NCBI GenBank assembly: GCA_029100605.1
Contig: JAQXPK010000090.1
Location: 1 to 48,682 of the forward strand
Direction: 5' to 3'
DNA length: 48,682 bases
DNA from: Bacillota bacterium
GTDB taxonomy: Bacteria > Bacillota > Clostridia > Oscillospirales > Oscillospiraceae
Below are positions 33,128 to 40,823 of the stretch, in pieces (within the stretch, counting starts at the first letter, position 1; each line of letters begins with the position of its first letter). Both the position numbers and the translations under genes were made by a program. The notes under the pieces were generated by a model. The model worked only from the letters and a program-made list of their open reading frames with translations. It was not told the origin of the DNA and searched no databases.

Positions 33128-33264
33128 CGCTGGGACAGATAGCGCAGAGACGCGCCCAATTCTCCGTCGGGGCCGCCGTACTGGGAGATGACAATGGCAG
33201 CCAGCCGGGGGTTTGGCTTTTCGATCTTGACGGGGTATTGCAGCTTCTTATCATAGACAAACAT
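33043..33264 (-). pseudogene. cotJC: 5' fragment of cotJC (spore coat / manganese catalase)
   Basis: Starts at ATG 33264 behind AAGGAGG, 2 nt after the cotJA-cotJB stop. Residues 1-63 match CotJC: FVYDKKLQYPVKIEKPNPRL, SQYGGPDGELGASLRYLSQR and KGLLTDIGTE. The Glu of DGEL is an expected metal ligand. After GTE (33073) the frame runs 9 codons into the recombinase region (GSFRSMISP) and stops. The missing continuation, ELGHLEMIG, is found at 21363-21389 in the same orientation. As it stands the fragment cannot form a catalase. Joined to the distant fragment it would give DIGTEELGHLE without frame change. Confidence 0.92.
33072..33081. other. Right attachment-site candidate of the cotJC-splitting segment
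   Basis: The plus strand reads CCTTCTGTACCG (33071-33082); cotJC lies to its right. It matches 21389-21398 as CTTCnGTnCC, with GT at 33077-33078 the best core candidate. Confidence 0.55.
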
Positions 33265-33266
33265 GG

Positions 33267-33713
33267 TTACGCCTCCTTGTTCTTCGTAAATTCCCAGGGC
33301 CAGGGATCATCCAGCCACTGATAGTCCTCCGAGGTCTGGGGCGCAGCGTGGGTCAGCGGGCCGAACCGCTTTTGGTATTCTTCCCGACCCTTCTGAAGCA
33401 GCTGCTGGTAATTGCGGTACAGTTCCAGCGCCTCCCGGTCATCCCGATGGGTGTCCAGATAGAGCGCCAGCTCCTGCACAGCAAAGCCTAGCGCCTGGAG
33501 CTGGGTCAGCGGCGTCACCGGCAATTCATGCAGGTTCACCATGCCCATGAAAGGCAGATCCAGCCCCGGAAACAGCGTGCCCCGTACCAGGCCCTTCTGT
33601 GCCTCGTATTTGGGTGGGTTTTCCAACTGAAAGGGAACGTAGGGATTTGCCAGCGGCGCCATGGCAGGCAGCCGGCCTTCCCGTCCGTTTTCCGCCATTT
33701 TTTGGTTCTCCAA
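33267..33713 (-). CDS. cotJA-cotJB: CotJA-CotJB fusion, spore coat proteins in one polypeptide
   Basis: 148 residues from TTG 33713, 8 nt after AAGGAGG. Residues about 20-57 are CotJA-like (ANPYVPFQLENPPKYEAQKG then LVRGTLFPGLDLPFMG). Residues about 68-145 are CotJB-like (LTQLQALGFAVQELALYLDT, REALELYRNYQQLLQKGREE, YQWLDDPWPWEF). In other spore formers these are two separate small genes cotJA and cotJB in front of cotJC. Here the frame is continuous through a short linker (MVNLHELPVTP). Both act in outer spore coat assembly and are needed with CotJC. The gene is first in the operon with the cotJC fragment. Confidence 0.87.
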   Translation of the reverse strand: MENQKMAENGREGRLPAMAPLANPYVPFQLENPPKYEAQKGLVRGTLFPGLDLPFMGMVNLHELPVTPLTQLQALGFAVQELALYLDTHRDDREALELYRNYQQLLQKGREEYQKRFGPLTHAAPQTSEDYQWLDDPWPWEFTKNKEA

Positions 33714-33748
33714 AGGTCATTCCTCCTTGCATATTGTCGTTCCGGGTC

Positions 33749-33756
33749 ATTCTATG
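33749..33756 (-). promoter_or_regulatory. Possible sigma-E/sigma-K type -10 element of the cotJ operon
   Basis: Minus strand CATAGAAT, close to the CATACAnT/CATAnnnTA class of mother-cell promoters, 36 bp before the TTG start. A matching -35 is weak. Mother-cell control is expected for cotJ genes from other species. Confidence 0.35.
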
Positions 33757-33819
33757 CATAATAAATGAAATGGTTCACAGGGCTTTGCCGGGCGCATAGA
33801 CTGAATTGAGGTGTTGTCC

Positions 33820-34521
33820 ATGAAACGGGGAAAGCTCTGGGTGCTGCTGTATGTGCTGCTGATCGTGGGTACGCTGGCCGCGGCGGAATGGGGAAGCCGG
33901 GCTGTGACGACCATGATAAAAACCGCCCCAATGGAATCGGGAATCTGCATCGTCATCGACCCGGGGCACGGCGGGGAGGATGGCGGTGCCACCTCCTGCA
34001 CCGGGCGGCTGGAGAGTACATACAATCTTGAAATAGCACTTCGATTGAACGATCTGTTCCATCTGCTGGGCTGTAATACCCAGATGATCCGCACAACAGA
34101 TACCTCCGTCTACACAAAAGGGGAGACCATCGCCCAGAAAAAAGTGTCCGATCTGAAAGAGCGGGTGCGGATCGTCAACGAGACGGACAACGCTCTGCTG
34201 CTGAGCATCCACCAGAACAACTTTTCTGACAGCCGCTACAGCGGCGCACAGGTTTTTTACGCCGAAACCCCGGGCAGTGAACAGCTGGCAAAGCTGCTGC
34301 AAGGCCAGCTGGTCTCCGCCCTGAATCCCGGCAGCAATCGAAAGAGCAAAAAAAGCGACGGGTTGTACCTGATGGAGCATATCGACTGCACCGGTGTGCT
34401 TATTGAGTGCGGCTTTCTGTCCAACGCCGCCGAAGAAGCCAGACTGAGAAACGGGGACTATCAGAAAAAGCTGTGCTGTGTCATCGCCGCAACGGTCAGG
34501 GAATATCTGTCGAACGCTTGA
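33820..34521 (+). CDS. cwlD: Germination-specific N-acetylmuramoyl-L-alanine amidase
   Basis: 233 residues; ATG 33820 follows GAGGTG at 7 nt. An N-terminal membrane helix/signal (GKLWVLLYVLLIVGTLAAAE) precedes an Amidase_3 domain. Zinc ligands: His in IDPGHGGEDGG, Glu in ESTYNLEIA and His in SIHQNNF; catalytic Glu in VLIECGFLSN. All present. CwlD removes peptides from cortex muramic acid as the first step to muramic delta-lactam, the mark recognised during germination. Position next to the cot genes supports a sporulation role. The miniature repeat copy 3 separates it from radA. Confidence 0.93.
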   Translation: MKRGKLWVLLYVLLIVGTLAAAEWGSRAVTTMIKTAPMESGICIVIDPGHGGEDGGATSCTGRLESTYNLEIALRLNDLFHLLGCNTQMIRTTDTSVYTKGETIAQKKVSDLKERVRIVNETDNALLLSIHQNNFSDSRYSGAQVFYAETPGSEQLAKLLQGQLVSALNPGSNRKSKKSDGLYLMEHIDCTGVLIECGFLSNAAEEARLRNGDYQKKLCCVIAATVREYLSNA

Positions 34522-34568
34522 CCCGGCTGCTGCCTGCTGATATAATGGGATCGTATCAAGACCCGTGT

Positions 34569-34641
34569 CTAAGGCAACACCGCACAATGGGAACAGCGGG
34601 CTTCGGCGGATCTTTTGCCCCATTATGCGGTATTGCCCTAA
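34569..34641. repeat. Internally deleted palindromic miniature element, copy 3
   Basis: 73 bp: CTAAGGCAACACCGCACAAT at the left and ATTATGCGGTATTGCCCTAA at the right. The left 50 bp match the inverse of copy 1's right end (including GCGGGCTTCGGCGGATCTTT), then it jumps to the other terminus. It is a shortened member in opposite orientation, between cwlD and radA. Confidence 0.82.
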
Positions 34642-34667
34642 TTCCCAAAACAGAAAGAGGTACAACG

Positions 34668-36029
34668 ATGGCGAAAGCAAAATCCGTTTTTTTCTGTACC
34701 AGCTGCGGCTATGAAACACCCAAATGGATGGGGCGGTGCCCCAGCTGCGGCGCATTCAATACCATGGAGGAGCACGTAGAGAAACCGGCTGCCGTGGGCA
34801 AGGCGAAATCCGCTCCGGTGGGGCAGAGCCACAAGCCCCAGCGTATCCGGGATGTATCCAGCGACGGGGAAATCCGCTTTTCCACCGGTATGAAAGAGCT
34901 TGATCGGGTTTTGGGCGGCGGCGCAGTGGCAGGGTCTCTGGTTTTGGTTGGCGGTGCCCCCGGCATTGGAAAATCCACGCTGCTTCTGCAGATTTGCAGC
35001 AGCCTTTGCAACGGTAGGCGGGTTCTGTATGTCTCAGGTGAGGAAAGCGAGCGGCAGCTCAAGCTCCGGGCGGAACGTCTGGGCGTAGTTCCAGAGCAGC
35101 TGTACATCCTCTCGGAAACCCGGTTGTCCGATGTTGTGGAGGCAACATCGGACATGAACCCGGATATTCTGATTGTGGACTCGATTCAAACCCTTTACAA
35201 TGAGGACAACGATTCTTCCCCTGGCAGCGTCTCACAGGTAAAGGACTGCACCATGACCATGATGCAGCTGAGCAAGAGCCAAGGAATCACGATTTTTGTC
35301 GTGGGTCACATCAACAAAGACGGCAATATCGCCGGACCGAAGGTATTAGAGCATATGGTGGACTGCGTGCTCTATTTTGAGGGTGACCCCAACACCTCTT
35401 ACCGGCTGCTTCGGGCTGCAAAGAACCGGTTTGGCTCCACAAACGAAATCGGCGTCTTTGAAATGACGGAAACAGGCTTGGTCGAGGTTCCAAATCCGTC
35501 CAAAATGCTACTGGAAGGACGGCCGGAGGGTGCCAGCGGCACCTGCGTTGCCTGCGTTATGGAAGGAACGAGACCGGTTTTGGCAGAGGTTCAGGCGTTG
35601 GTAACCAAAACCACCTTCAATGTGCCCAGGCGGGCGGCGGACGGCTTTGATTTTAACCGTGCAGTGCTGCTGCTTGCGGTAGCAGAGAAGCGTGCCGGGA
35701 TGAAGCTGACAGCGTTTGACGCCTATATCAATGTCATCGGCGGTCTGAAATTGGATGAGCCAGGCGCGGATCTGCCGGTTGCGCTGGCGGTTGCATCGTC
35801 CTATCGTGACGTACCAATCGCCGATGATCTGGCGGCGATCGGGGAGGTGGGGCTGACCGGAGAGATCCGGGCGGTATCTCACTTAAACCAGCGGCTTTCC
35901 GAGGTTGCGAGGCTGGGCTTTCGCAAGTGCATCATCCCCAAAAACTGTGGAGAGAAACTGGATGTTCCGACCGGTCTGACGGTATACCGGGTGCGGAATC
36001 TGAGAGAGGCCATCGAGACTGCACTATAA
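34668..36029 (+). CDS. radA: DNA repair protein RadA
   Basis: 453 residues, full length; ATG 34668 follows AAAGAGG. The N-terminal zinc finger is complete (FFCTSCGYETPKWMGRCPSC). The RecA-like ATPase core has Walker A GGAPGIGKSTLLLQ and Walker B DILIVDSIQTLY. The RadA-specific KNRFG motif is in AAKNRFGSTNEIGVF. The C-terminal Lon-protease-like domain (from about residue 280) ends in VYRVRNLREAIETAL. RadA is a branch-migration helicase that processes recombination intermediates. Placement after cwlD appears to be simple co-orientation. Confidence 0.97.
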   Translation: MAKAKSVFFCTSCGYETPKWMGRCPSCGAFNTMEEHVEKPAAVGKAKSAPVGQSHKPQRIRDVSSDGEIRFSTGMKELDRVLGGGAVAGSLVLVGGAPGIGKSTLLLQICSSLCNGRRVLYVSGEESERQLKLRAERLGVVPEQLYILSETRLSDVVEATSDMNPDILIVDSIQTLYNEDNDSSPGSVSQVKDCTMTMMQLSKSQGITIFVVGHINKDGNIAGPKVLEHMVDCVLYFEGDPNTSYRLLRAAKNRFGSTNEIGVFEMTETGLVEVPNPSKMLLEGRPEGASGTCVACVMEGTRPVLAEVQALVTKTTFNVPRRAADGFDFNRAVLLLAVAEKRAGMKLTAFDAYINVIGGLKLDEPGADLPVALAVASSYRDVPIADDLAAIGEVGLTGEIRAVSHLNQRLSEVARLGFRKCIIPKNCGEKLDVPTGLTVYRVRNLREAIETAL

Positions 36030-36078
36030 TTGCAATATTCCCTTAATGCAACTAGTAGTTGTCATATAAAATAGCAGA

Positions 36079-36121
36079 AATATTGAAATTGCAGGAGATA
36101 TTCTCCTGCAATTTCAATATT
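36079..36121. terminator. Perfect 19-bp inverted repeat between radA and the XRE gene
   Basis: AATATTGAAATTGCAGGAG (36079-36097), ATATT, and its exact inverse (36103-36121). It lies between convergent genes, so it is likely a two-way terminator although T-runs are poor. Confidence 0.65.
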
Positions 36122-36171
36122 ATATCTGAGGTTTGGACGAATACAGTCAGGGGAAAAGGGGAGTGGAACTA

Positions 36172-36615
36172 CTACAGAAAATGTCCGATCAGCATTCCAA
36201 GCAAAAGACAGACGATGCCAACTATTCCATATTCCAACGGGTTTCTGACGTACCGAGTACGGTAAACCTTTTTAACCACCGGTTTTTCCACATATTGTAC
36301 TTCAGGCGGCTGCTTGACCACCCGTTCTACCACCTTTTCCACTACTTTTTCTACGGGTTTTTCCTCAATTTTGGTTTCCACGGTTTTGATTACCACCGGC
36401 GGGCGGCGGAATACCGTGGCACGTCCGGTCGCCAGGTATTCCACATCAGAGTCCAGAACGTCCGCGAGCTGAATCAGCCGGAGGGTATCCGGGCTTGACT
36501 GGTCGTTTTCCCATTTGCTGACAGCCTGACGAGACACTCCCATGGCCTGAGCCAGCTGCCCCTGCGACATATTCTGTTTTGCCCGCAGTTCTGCAATTCG
36601 TTCGCCAATGGACAT
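36172..36615 (-). CDS. Membrane-anchored XRE-family regulator
   Basis: 147 residues behind AAGGAG. Residues 1-62 are an XRE domain (GERIAELRAKQNMSQGQLAQ, MGVSRQAVSKWENDQSSPD). Residues 75-118 are a linker almost entirely of Val, Glu, Lys and Pro (EKPVEKVVEKVVERVVKQPP). Residues 127-147 are a membrane helix (YGIVGIVCLLLGMLIGHFL) ending the protein. It may link DNA binding to the membrane or sense envelope state; no ligand domain is visible. It lies 33 nt downstream of the tyrosine recombinase gene on the same strand and is probably co-transcribed. Confidence 0.88.
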   Translation of the reverse strand: MSIGERIAELRAKQNMSQGQLAQAMGVSRQAVSKWENDQSSPDTLRLIQLADVLDSDVEYLATGRATVFRRPPVVIKTVETKIEEKPVEKVVEKVVERVVKQPPEVQYVEKPVVKKVYRTRYVRNPLEYGIVGIVCLLLGMLIGHFL

Positions 36616-36648
36616 TTGGAATATTCTCCTTCATTTATTTAGCAACAA

Positions 36649-37674
36649 TTAGTTGTTTTCCTTATTATTATCCATTTCTTCTGAAAAGTCAAGCTTGGAA
36701 AGGGGATTGGCCTCCGCCGCGATTTTCAGCTCCGTGTTTTCTATGTGGGTATAGATCTGGGTTGTGTTCAGATTCTCGTGTCCCAGGACTTCCTGGACAG
36801 TTTTGACATCCACACCGCCCGCAAGCATCATGGTTGCCGCGGTGTGACGCAGCTTATGAGCCGAAAACTGAGTTGAATCCAGTCCGGCCTTCTGAAGAGC
36901 CTTCTTAACCAGGCGATGGACGGCTGTGACACTGATCCTGTTGTTATCCCGGGAACCAAAGAGCGCCCGATTGTCCGTCAGCACTTGTTTGCTCCGCTCC
37001 GGGAGATATGCATCGATGGCTTTTCTGCAGGCAGTGCCAAAATAGACGAAGCGCTCCTTGTTGCCCTTGCCGATCACCCGGATTCTGTCTTCGTAAACAT
37101 CCGTCAGATTCAGGTTCACCAATTCGCTTCTCCGGATCCCGCAGTTTAGAAACAGCATCAAAATGGCATAGTCCCGTTTTTCGTTCGGCCCGGAGACGGA
37201 CTTCAAGAGCGCTGCGGATTGCTCCATTGTCAGATATTTGGGCAGACTCTTCCGAAGTTTCGGGTATTCCAGATCCGCGACAGGATTTTCCTGGAGCTGT
37301 TTTGTTCTCGCCGTGAGATATTTATAAAACGATTTGATAGAGGAGAGCTTTCGCGCTCTGGCTGCCGGGGAAATTCCGTACTCAGGAGCGGCGGAATCCG
37401 GGTTTATTGCCCGGTCGTTGGCAAGATACGACAAAAAATCAAAAATATCCGACGTATCGATCTGACGAATGAAGTCGATGTCCACATCCTGAATGTCAAT
37501 GTCTTCCAGCTTGGTGCTCATGGGCATATCATTGCGCATGAGCTTGATGAACCGGAGAAACATCCTCAGATCCAAGTAGTATTCGGAAATCGTCAGTGGC
37601 GACTGGCCCTTGATGTTTTCGTGATAAATCAGGAACTCCCGCAGAATCTGTGGGCAATCATGATAACGCTGCAT
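36649..37674 (-). CDS. XerC-like tyrosine recombinase
   Basis: 341 residues, somewhat longer than the usual 295-305 because of an Asp/Ile-rich insert (KLEDIDIQDVDIDFIRQIDT) in the N-terminal core-binding domain. Catalytic residues are complete: Arg in GIRRSELVNLN, Lys in IGKGNKERFV, HxxR in AHKLRHTAATMM, His in LGHENLNTT and the nucleophile Tyr in QIYTH. AGGAGGCG precedes the ATG. It may be the partner of XerD (encoded 1.4 kb away) in chromosome dimer resolution; integrase of a small element is less likely because no cargo or att repeats are seen. A 17-bp inverted repeat lies upstream. Confidence 0.9.
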   Translation of the reverse strand: MQRYHDCPQILREFLIYHENIKGQSPLTISEYYLDLRMFLRFIKLMRNDMPMSTKLEDIDIQDVDIDFIRQIDTSDIFDFLSYLANDRAINPDSAAPEYGISPAARARKLSSIKSFYKYLTARTKQLQENPVADLEYPKLRKSLPKYLTMEQSAALLKSVSGPNEKRDYAILMLFLNCGIRRSELVNLNLTDVYEDRIRVIGKGNKERFVYFGTACRKAIDAYLPERSKQVLTDNRALFGSRDNNRISVTAVHRLVKKALQKAGLDSTQFSAHKLRHTAATMMLAGGVDVKTVQEVLGHENLNTTQIYTHIENTELKIAAEANPLSKLDFSEEMDNNKENN

Positions 37675-37753
37675 AAAACGCCTCCTGGAAACGAAATCTC
37701 TTTAAGCCAATCTGAAAAGCTGGCCTGATACGAATATTATAGCACAAGCGCTC

Positions 37754-37791
37754 CTCGAACGCAACAAAATTTTTATTTTGTTGCGTTCGAG
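37754..37791. other. Perfect 17-bp hairpin between xerC-like and pfkA
   Basis: CTCGAACGCAACAAAAT (37754-37770), TTTT, ATTTTGTTGCGTTCGAG (37775-37791). It lies in the divergent promoter region. It could be a regulator site or a terminator-like structure; the rest of 37675-37914 shows nothing further. Confidence 0.6.
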
Positions 37792-37914
37792 ATGTTAGTA
37801 GTTCTAAACAGGTTCTAGGGTCTGTTGACGCCCCCCCTTTTTACCGTCGGTCGTTGGTTCTTCTATAGTTTGGCTTTTCTTACAGGATCCATTGGAAAAA
37901 TCATAAATAGCATC

Positions 37915-37943
37915 TTTACTTTTTTCAAGAATCCCTGTAAAAT
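37915..37943 (+). promoter_or_regulatory. Probable promoter of pfkA
   Basis: TTTACT (37915-37920), 17 bp, TAAAAT (37938-37943), 37 bp before the start codon. Confidence 0.55.
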
Positions 37944-37980
37944 AGACTTAGAAATCATAACCGAACAGGAGGAATTCATT

Positions 37981-38952
37981 ATGAGCGTAAAGAGAATCGG
38001 TGTGCTAACCTCCGGCGGCGACGCCCCGGGCATGAACCCCTGCGTCCGCGCTGTCGTCCGTACCGCGCTGTATCACGGTCTGGAATGCTACGGTATCCGT
38101 CGTGGTTGGAACGGCCTGATTTCCGGTGACATTGTTCGTCTGGACGAAAAGAGCGTATCCCACATCATCAGCCGCGGCGGTACGATCCTGTACACTGCCC
38201 GCAGTCAGGAATTCATGACCGAGGAAGGCCAGCGCAAGGCGGTTTCCACCTGTAAATTCCTGGGGCTGGACAGCATCATCGCCATCGGCGGCGACGGCAC
38301 CTTCCGGGGCGCTCAGGCGCTGAGCAAGTATGGCATCAACGTCATCGGCATCCCCGGCACCATTGACAACGATATTTCCTGCACCAACTACTGCATTGGC
38401 TTCGATACCGCCGCCAATACCGCCATCGAGTGCATCGACAAGCTGCGGGACACCATGCAGTCCCATGAGCGCTGCTCCGTGGTCGAGGTTATGGGCCGCA
38501 ATGCCGGTTACCTCGCCATGTACGTCGGCCTGGCGGTTGGCGCCACTGCCGTCCTGGTTCCCGAGGAACCGATCGACTTTGAGCGGGACGTGATTGAGAA
38601 AATCCGTCAGGCCCGGTTCAACGGCTTTACCCATTACATGATCGTAGTCGCCGAGGGCGCCGGCTCTGCCGCTGACATCGCGGCCAAGATCAAAGACGCC
38701 ATTGATCTCGACCCTCGGGTTACCGTTCTGGGACACATTCAGCGGGGTGGCTCCCCTACCGGTCGTGACCGCGTCAACGCCACCAAGATGGGCTACTTAG
38801 CTGTGGAGCTGCTGCTCCAAGGCAAAACCAACCGCATCGTCTGCACCCATGACGGCAATTACACCGATGTGGACATCAGTGAAGGCCTCGCCATGAAGAA
38901 GGGCATCCAGGACATGGAAGTCAACGTCCTGGCGGCTATGACGGGACTGTAA
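37981..38952 (+). CDS. pfkA: ATP-dependent 6-phosphofructokinase
   Basis: 323 residues; start at 37981 behind CAGGAGGA. Glycolysis: fructose 6-phosphate plus ATP to fructose 1,6-bisphosphate. Family motifs: VLTSGGDAPGMNPCVRAVVR, IGGDGTFRGAQAL, PGTIDNDI (catalytic Asp), EVMGRNAGYLAM and HIQRGGSPTGRDR. GGDG rather than GGDD in the second motif marks ATP, not pyrophosphate, use. Length and motifs match the bacterial allosteric homotetramer. Codon use is strongly biased, as for highly expressed genes. Single-gene unit with its own promoter and terminator. Confidence 0.97.
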   Translation: MSVKRIGVLTSGGDAPGMNPCVRAVVRTALYHGLECYGIRRGWNGLISGDIVRLDEKSVSHIISRGGTILYTARSQEFMTEEGQRKAVSTCKFLGLDSIIAIGGDGTFRGAQALSKYGINVIGIPGTIDNDISCTNYCIGFDTAANTAIECIDKLRDTMQSHERCSVVEVMGRNAGYLAMYVGLAVGATAVLVPEEPIDFERDVIEKIRQARFNGFTHYMIVVAEGAGSAADIAAKIKDAIDLDPRVTVLGHIQRGGSPTGRDRVNATKMGYLAVELLLQGKTNRIVCTHDGNYTDVDISEGLAMKKGIQDMEVNVLAAMTGL

Positions 38953-38983
38953 TTCTATCATAATACACGGAAATACATAGTAA

Positions 38984-39018
38984 GGGTCTGCCTGAGAAAT
39001 TCTGGCAGACCCCTTTTT
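38984..39018 (+). terminator. Terminator after pfkA
   Basis: GGGTCTGCC (38984-38992) pairs with GGCAGACCC (39004-39012), then CTTTTT. Confidence 0.92.
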
Positions 39019-39049
39019 ATCAGCAAATGCCAGCCTTAACGGCTGGCAT

Positions 39050-39937
39050 TTATGCTTTTGGATGACATTTTTCGTAGACGGATTTCAGCTTCTGATTGAC
39101 CATGTGTGTGTACATCTGCGTGGAGGATATGTCGCTGTGACCCATCAGTTCCTGCAGGGAGCCGAGATCCGCGCCGTTTTCCAATAAGTGAACAGCGAAG
39201 CTGTGGCGCAAAGTGTGGGGCGTAATATCCTTTTCGATTCCCGCCTTCTCCTGATAGTGCTTCAGAATCTTCCAGAAGCCCTGACGACTCATCCGGGAGC
39301 CGCCTACGTTGACGAACAGCGCCTTCTCCGTCGGATCGTCCACCATAACCATTCGGACTTCCTTTATGTACACACTCAGCGCCCGCAGCGCTGCAGGATA
39401 CAGCGGAATTGCCCGTGATTTCTTGGGGCCGGTGCACTTGATAATGCCAAGCTCCAGGTTGACGTCCTCCACGTTCAGATCAATCAGCTCCGTGACACGC
39501 ATACCGGTGGCATACATCACCTCCAGCATGGCCTTGTCCCGCAGACCCTTGGCGTCCATCCCGGAAGGCTGGGCCAGCAGCAGCTCCACTTCCTTGCCTG
39601 TGAGGATCTGAGGCAGCTTCTTCTCTCCCCTGTCCACGTGAATGTCGCTGCCCACCGGGGATTCTTCCAGAAAGCCGGTGGAAACCAGGTAGGCATAGAA
39701 GTTCTTCAGACTGGCAAGCACCCGGGATACCGTCGCGCCGGACTTTCCGTCTGAGCGCAGATGGCTCAGGTAGTCGCTGATATTCAGTTGGGTTGCGTCC
39801 TGAAGCTCTGCATTTTCATTGCCGCGAAGCCACTCGGCAAATTGCCGGATGTCCCGCAGGTAAGAGCAGACCGTGTTGGCGGACGCCTGTTTTACCTTGG
39901 TCAGGTAAGTTTCATAGGCATGAATCAAGTCCAGCAT
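39050..39937 (-). CDS. xerD: Tyrosine recombinase XerD
   Basis: 295 residues, normal length for XerD. The catalytic set is intact: Arg in ATGMRVTELIDLN, Lys in CTGPKKSRAIPL, HxxR in TPHTLRHSFAVHL, His in LMGHSDISSTQ and nucleophile Tyr in MYTHM. KLPQILTGKEVELLL begins the catalytic domain as in XerD proteins. It resolves chromosome dimers at dif, usually with XerC and FtsK. It lies downstream of a small membrane protein gene on the same strand, 25 nt apart. Confidence 0.92.
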   Translation of the reverse strand: MLDLIHAYETYLTKVKQASANTVCSYLRDIRQFAEWLRGNENAELQDATQLNISDYLSHLRSDGKSGATVSRVLASLKNFYAYLVSTGFLEESPVGSDIHVDRGEKKLPQILTGKEVELLLAQPSGMDAKGLRDKAMLEVMYATGMRVTELIDLNVEDVNLELGIIKCTGPKKSRAIPLYPAALRALSVYIKEVRMVMVDDPTEKALFVNVGGSRMSRQGFWKILKHYQEKAGIEKDITPHTLRHSFAVHLLENGADLGSLQELMGHSDISSTQMYTHMVNQKLKSVYEKCHPKA

Positions 39938-39962
39938 GAATCAGCGTACCCATTGTTCCTTT

Positions 39963-40481
39963 CTATCCATTTATTAACCTCGCCAGGAAGGGCGAAATCA
40001 AGCAATAATCAATGCTCCCAATCAACAGACACACACTGAGCATTCCCGCCGCCTCCAGGCCGCTGAAGGGTCTCGTCAGATGCCGCTGCCAGTACAGGTA
40101 CAGCACCGGTGCAAATACGCTTCCGCTGAAGCACAGAAGCCATCGGGTGAGCCATCCGGCGGAGCCGGAGCAGCGCAGGATACCCAAAGACACAAACGAG
40201 AACGCAAACGCCTGCACAAAGCTCACTAAAAACAGCAGCACCGGGCGAGAAAGAAAAACCGCGAAAGCGGAAAATAGAAAAGGAAGGATGGTTACGCACA
40301 GCAGGCCAACGATCGACACGGTGCCGGAAAAAGCGCCGCGCATCAGCAAATCCAAGCGCTCGTCCGCAGAGCGGAACACAAACACGCCAAAAAAAAGCCC
40401 CGCAAGGTAACACAATGCAAGAAGTACGGAGCGATACTTGCGCCACCACTCCGGAAAAGACAGATGGAAAAGTCGCGCCAT
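39963..40481 (-). CDS. Multi-helix membrane protein, possibly SpoIIM-like
   Basis: 172 residues; start at 40481 follows AAAGGAGGT. About five hydrophobic helices (SVLLALCYLAGLFFGVFVF, a second around IVGLLCVTILPFLFSAFAVF and three more). In Bacillus the gene spoIIM lies close to xerD, and the length and first-helix GxxxG region resemble SpoIIM. The similarity is weak, so this is a suggestion. If correct it would act in engulfment during sporulation. Confidence 0.6.
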   Translation of the reverse strand: MARLFHLSFPEWWRKYRSVLLALCYLAGLFFGVFVFRSADERLDLLMRGAFSGTVSIVGLLCVTILPFLFSAFAVFLSRPVLLFLVSFVQAFAFSFVSLGILRCSGSAGWLTRWLLCFSGSVFAPVLYLYWQRHLTRPFSGLEAAGMLSVCLLIGSIDYCLISPFLARLING

Positions 40482-40823
40482 GAATCCGTCAGACCTCCTT
40501 TGTTGAAGAAACAGTGAAGGTGTACATGGCACGATTCGATCAGGCATCGATTTGAATACACCCATACTATACTCCAAAACCGATTGAAATTCAAGTAATT
40601 TTGCCTAAAACAGGAAATTTTGTAGATTATGACAAGATTTATGTTAACATTGTTATGTAAACTAAGCGGCATAAGTCTGTTTATGCCTTTATCATTTTCA
40701 ACTATTTGACAATATATTGGGACGTTTCAACATTTCACACACAAAATATTGATTCTGCAAGTTTTCCTGCATTCAATCCATAGTGGGTAAATTTAGTTTA
40801 CCCACTATGGCAATTTGTACACA
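40482..40823. other. Intergenic region with a perfect 14-bp inverted repeat
   Basis: CCATAGTGGGTAAA (40778-40791), TTTAG, TTTACCCACTATGG (40797-40810) lies just past the stop of the TIGR04086-type gene and may be its terminator. The AT-rich remainder (40580-40770) should hold the promoter of the upstream-reading SpoIIM-like gene; no clear consensus was found and no gene. Confidence 0.5.

Noticed and set aside
33795-33802. Sigma-E-like CATAGACT before cwlD
   Set aside because: It would place the transcription start on top of the ribosome-binding site, so it cannot drive the gene from the chosen start.
37754-37791. LexA/SOS box before the xerC-like gene
   Set aside because: CGAAC and GTTCG are present, but separated by a long hairpin rather than the four bases of a Gram-positive LexA site.
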